Shown in pieces: positions 5,663 through 6,499 of a stretch of DNA of 6,499 bases. A program made the translations under genes and the position numbers. Origin of the DNA: Deltaproteobacteria bacterium (GTDB lineage Bacteria > Desulfobacterota_B > Binatia > Bin18); NCBI GenBank assembly GCA_012271025.1, contig JAAXHF010000221.1:1224-7722 (forward strand), in the 5' to 3' direction. Within the stretch, counting starts at the first letter, position 1. The number at the start of each line of letters is the position of its first letter. The notes under the pieces are model-generated. The model was not told the DNA's origin. It saw nothing but the letters and a program-made list of their open reading frames with translations, and did no database searches.

Positions 5663-5692
5663 ATTATACTCTGCCCAGCTTCAAGACGACAA
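5663..5692 (-). promoter_or_regulatory. Candidate promoter of hicB
   Basis: On the minus strand TTGTCG (5687-5692) and a perfect TATAAT (5663-5668) are separated by 18 nt. Transcription would start near 5656 and leave a leader of roughly 35 nt before the GTG at 5620. The -10 is exact; the -35 matches 4 of 6 positions. The call assumes a sigma-70-type consensus applies in this organism. Confidence 0.45.
5665..5670 (+). promoter_or_regulatory. Candidate -10 element of the plus-strand oxidoreductase gene
   Basis: TATACT on the plus strand matches TATAAT at 5 of 6 positions. It would start transcription about 32 nt before ATG 5709. No good -35 is visible at the right distance. It overlaps the hicB -10 on the other strand, so both genes could compete for RNA polymerase at one site. 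Confidence 0.3.
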
Positions 5693-5698
5693 GCGGGA

Positions 5699-5731
5699 GG
5701 ACAGTCCCATGAAAATCGGTGTGACCCTGTT
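5699..5731 (+). repeat. Intact direct-repeat copy covering the leader and start of the plus-strand oxidoreductase gene
   Basis: This is the partner of 5292-5323. It includes the end of the SD, the 5' leader and the first eight codons of the intact gene. See the other copy for the alignment. The pair brackets hicB and its promoter. Confidence 0.5.
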
Positions 5732-6499
5732 TGCCACGGATTACGCGATGCGCCCGGACGCGTTTGCCCGGGCCTGTGAAGAACGCGGCTTTGAGTCGAT
5801 CTGGTTCCCGGAACACACCCATATCCCGGCCAGCCTGCGGACCACCCCGCCGTTCGGCGGAGCAACGCCGCGCTACCTGTGGCATCTGCACGATCTGTTT
5901 GTCACCCTCACCGCAGCCGCCGCAGCGACCACCACGATCAAGCTCGGCAGCGGGATCTGCCTGGTGATCGAACGCGACCCGATCACGCTGGCCAAAGAGG
6001 TCGCGTCCGTCGACCAGCTGTCGAACGGACGGCTGCTGTTCGGCATTGGGGCCGGCTGGAACGTTGAGGAGATGGAGAATCATGGCATGCCGTTTGGGCG
6101 GCGCTGGAAGGTGTTGCGCGAACGCATCGAGGTGATGAAGGAGATCTGGACCCGGGACGAGGCCGAGTATCACGGCGAGTTCGTGAACTTCGATCCGATC
6201 TGGAGCTATCCCAAGCCGCTTCAGCAGCCGCATCCGCCGATTATTCTGGGCACTCTGTCGGCCAGGGGACTGAACCGGGTGGCCAACTACTGCGACGGTT
6301 GGATTCCGGTCGGGGCACGGATTGAGGATATCCCCGCCGCCATTCAGGACTTGCACGCCCAGGCGCGGCAGGTCGGGCGGGAGCCGAGCGAGGTGCCGGT
6401 GTCGATCTTTTCGGCTCCCGACGACGAAGCCGTGCTCGGACGCTACCGGGACATGGGCGTTGAACGGGCCGTGCTCGGGGTGCCGTCAAAGGGGGCAGA
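5709..6499 (+). CDS. Luciferase-like (LLM class) F420/FMN-dependent oxidoreductase, C-terminus outside window
   Basis: The frame is open from ATG 5709 to the window edge, giving 263 codons of an enzyme usually about 280-300 residues long, so only the C-terminal tip is missing. Family marks are MKIGVTLF at the start, ESIWFPEHTHIP (29-40) with Glu35/His36 in the coenzyme pocket region, IKLGSGICLV (77-86), the signature RDPITLAKEVASVDQLSNGR (89-108) followed by LLFGIGAGW (109-117), and PHPPIILG (174-181). It resembles the subfamily predicted to use F420 (TIGR03619-like). Cofactor and substrate are not proven. ATG 5709 has GGGAGGA (5695-5701) at a 7-nt spacer. It is divergent from hicB and is the only clear plus-strand gene. 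It differs clearly from the window's other luciferase-like protein and is not a recent duplicate of it. Confidence 0.94.
   Translation, partial: MKIGVTLFATDYAMRPDAFARACEERGFESIWFPEHTHIPASLRTTPPFGGATPRYLWHLHDLFVTLTAAAAATTTIKLGSGICLVIERDPITLAKEVASVDQLSNGRLLFGIGAGWNVEEMENHGMPFGRRWKVLRERIEVMKEIWTRDEAEYHGEFVNFDPIWSYPKPLQQPHPPIILGTLSARGLNRVANYCDGWIPVGARIEDIPAAIQDLHAQARQVGREPSEVPVSIFSAPDDEAVLGRYRDMGVERAVLGVPSKGA

Noticed and set aside
5664..6356. Minus-strand 230-codon frame opposite the right-end oxidoreductase
   Set aside because: It is an antisense shadow of a clear LLM-family gene and runs through the divergent promoter region.

Overview
The window looks like chromosomal DNA from a GC-rich, uncultured-type bacterium. 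Most genes have clear Shine-Dalgarno sites and ATG starts. Sampled 60-base lines run near 70% GC in the metabolic genes and near 48% in the toxin-antitoxin stretch. The mix of luciferase-like (F420/FMN) oxidoreductases, a MOSC protein, a VOC protein, an adducin-type aldolase and an Asp-box propeller is typical of actinobacterial, chloroflexal, tectomicrobial or deltaproteobacterial-like environmental genomes. I cannot place the organism more precisely from this sequence.

Layout: nine of the ten genes lie on the minus strand. Read in transcription order from the right these are: a short orphan HicB-family protein (5402-5620); a MazE/DUF2281-like antitoxin overlapping a MazF/PemK-like toxin (4615-5222); a nucleotidyltransferase of the aminoglycoside-adenylyltransferase type (3683-4570); a VOC/glyoxalase-fold protein (3221-3661); a stand-alone MOSC protein (2348-3190); a class II aldolase/adducin-family protein (1590-2336 or 2351); a luciferase-like oxidoreductase (643-1590); and a BNR/Asp-box beta-propeller protein that runs off the left edge (1-557). 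A second luciferase-like oxidoreductase starts divergently on the plus strand at 5709 and runs off the right edge.

From the VOC gene to the first oxidoreductase the genes are packed tightly, with gaps of 30 nt or less and two stop/start overlaps or near-overlaps. This suggests one transcript for a small-molecule redox or detoxification pathway whose substrate is unknown. The toxin-antitoxin genes have lower GC and look like an accessory insertion.

The most unusual sequence is around the orphan hicB. An imperfect direct repeat of about 33 bp flanks it: one copy is the leader and start of the intact plus-strand oxidoreductase gene (5699-5731), and the other is a decayed copy at 5292-5323 that opens a 22-codon dead-end frame. 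This suggests a duplication or insertion event. The 88-nt gap between hicB and the divergent gene carries overlapping, oppositely oriented -10-like elements. I found no convincing new multi-gene defence or other novel system. No gene-free stretch exceeds 300 bases; the longest is 5223-5401.
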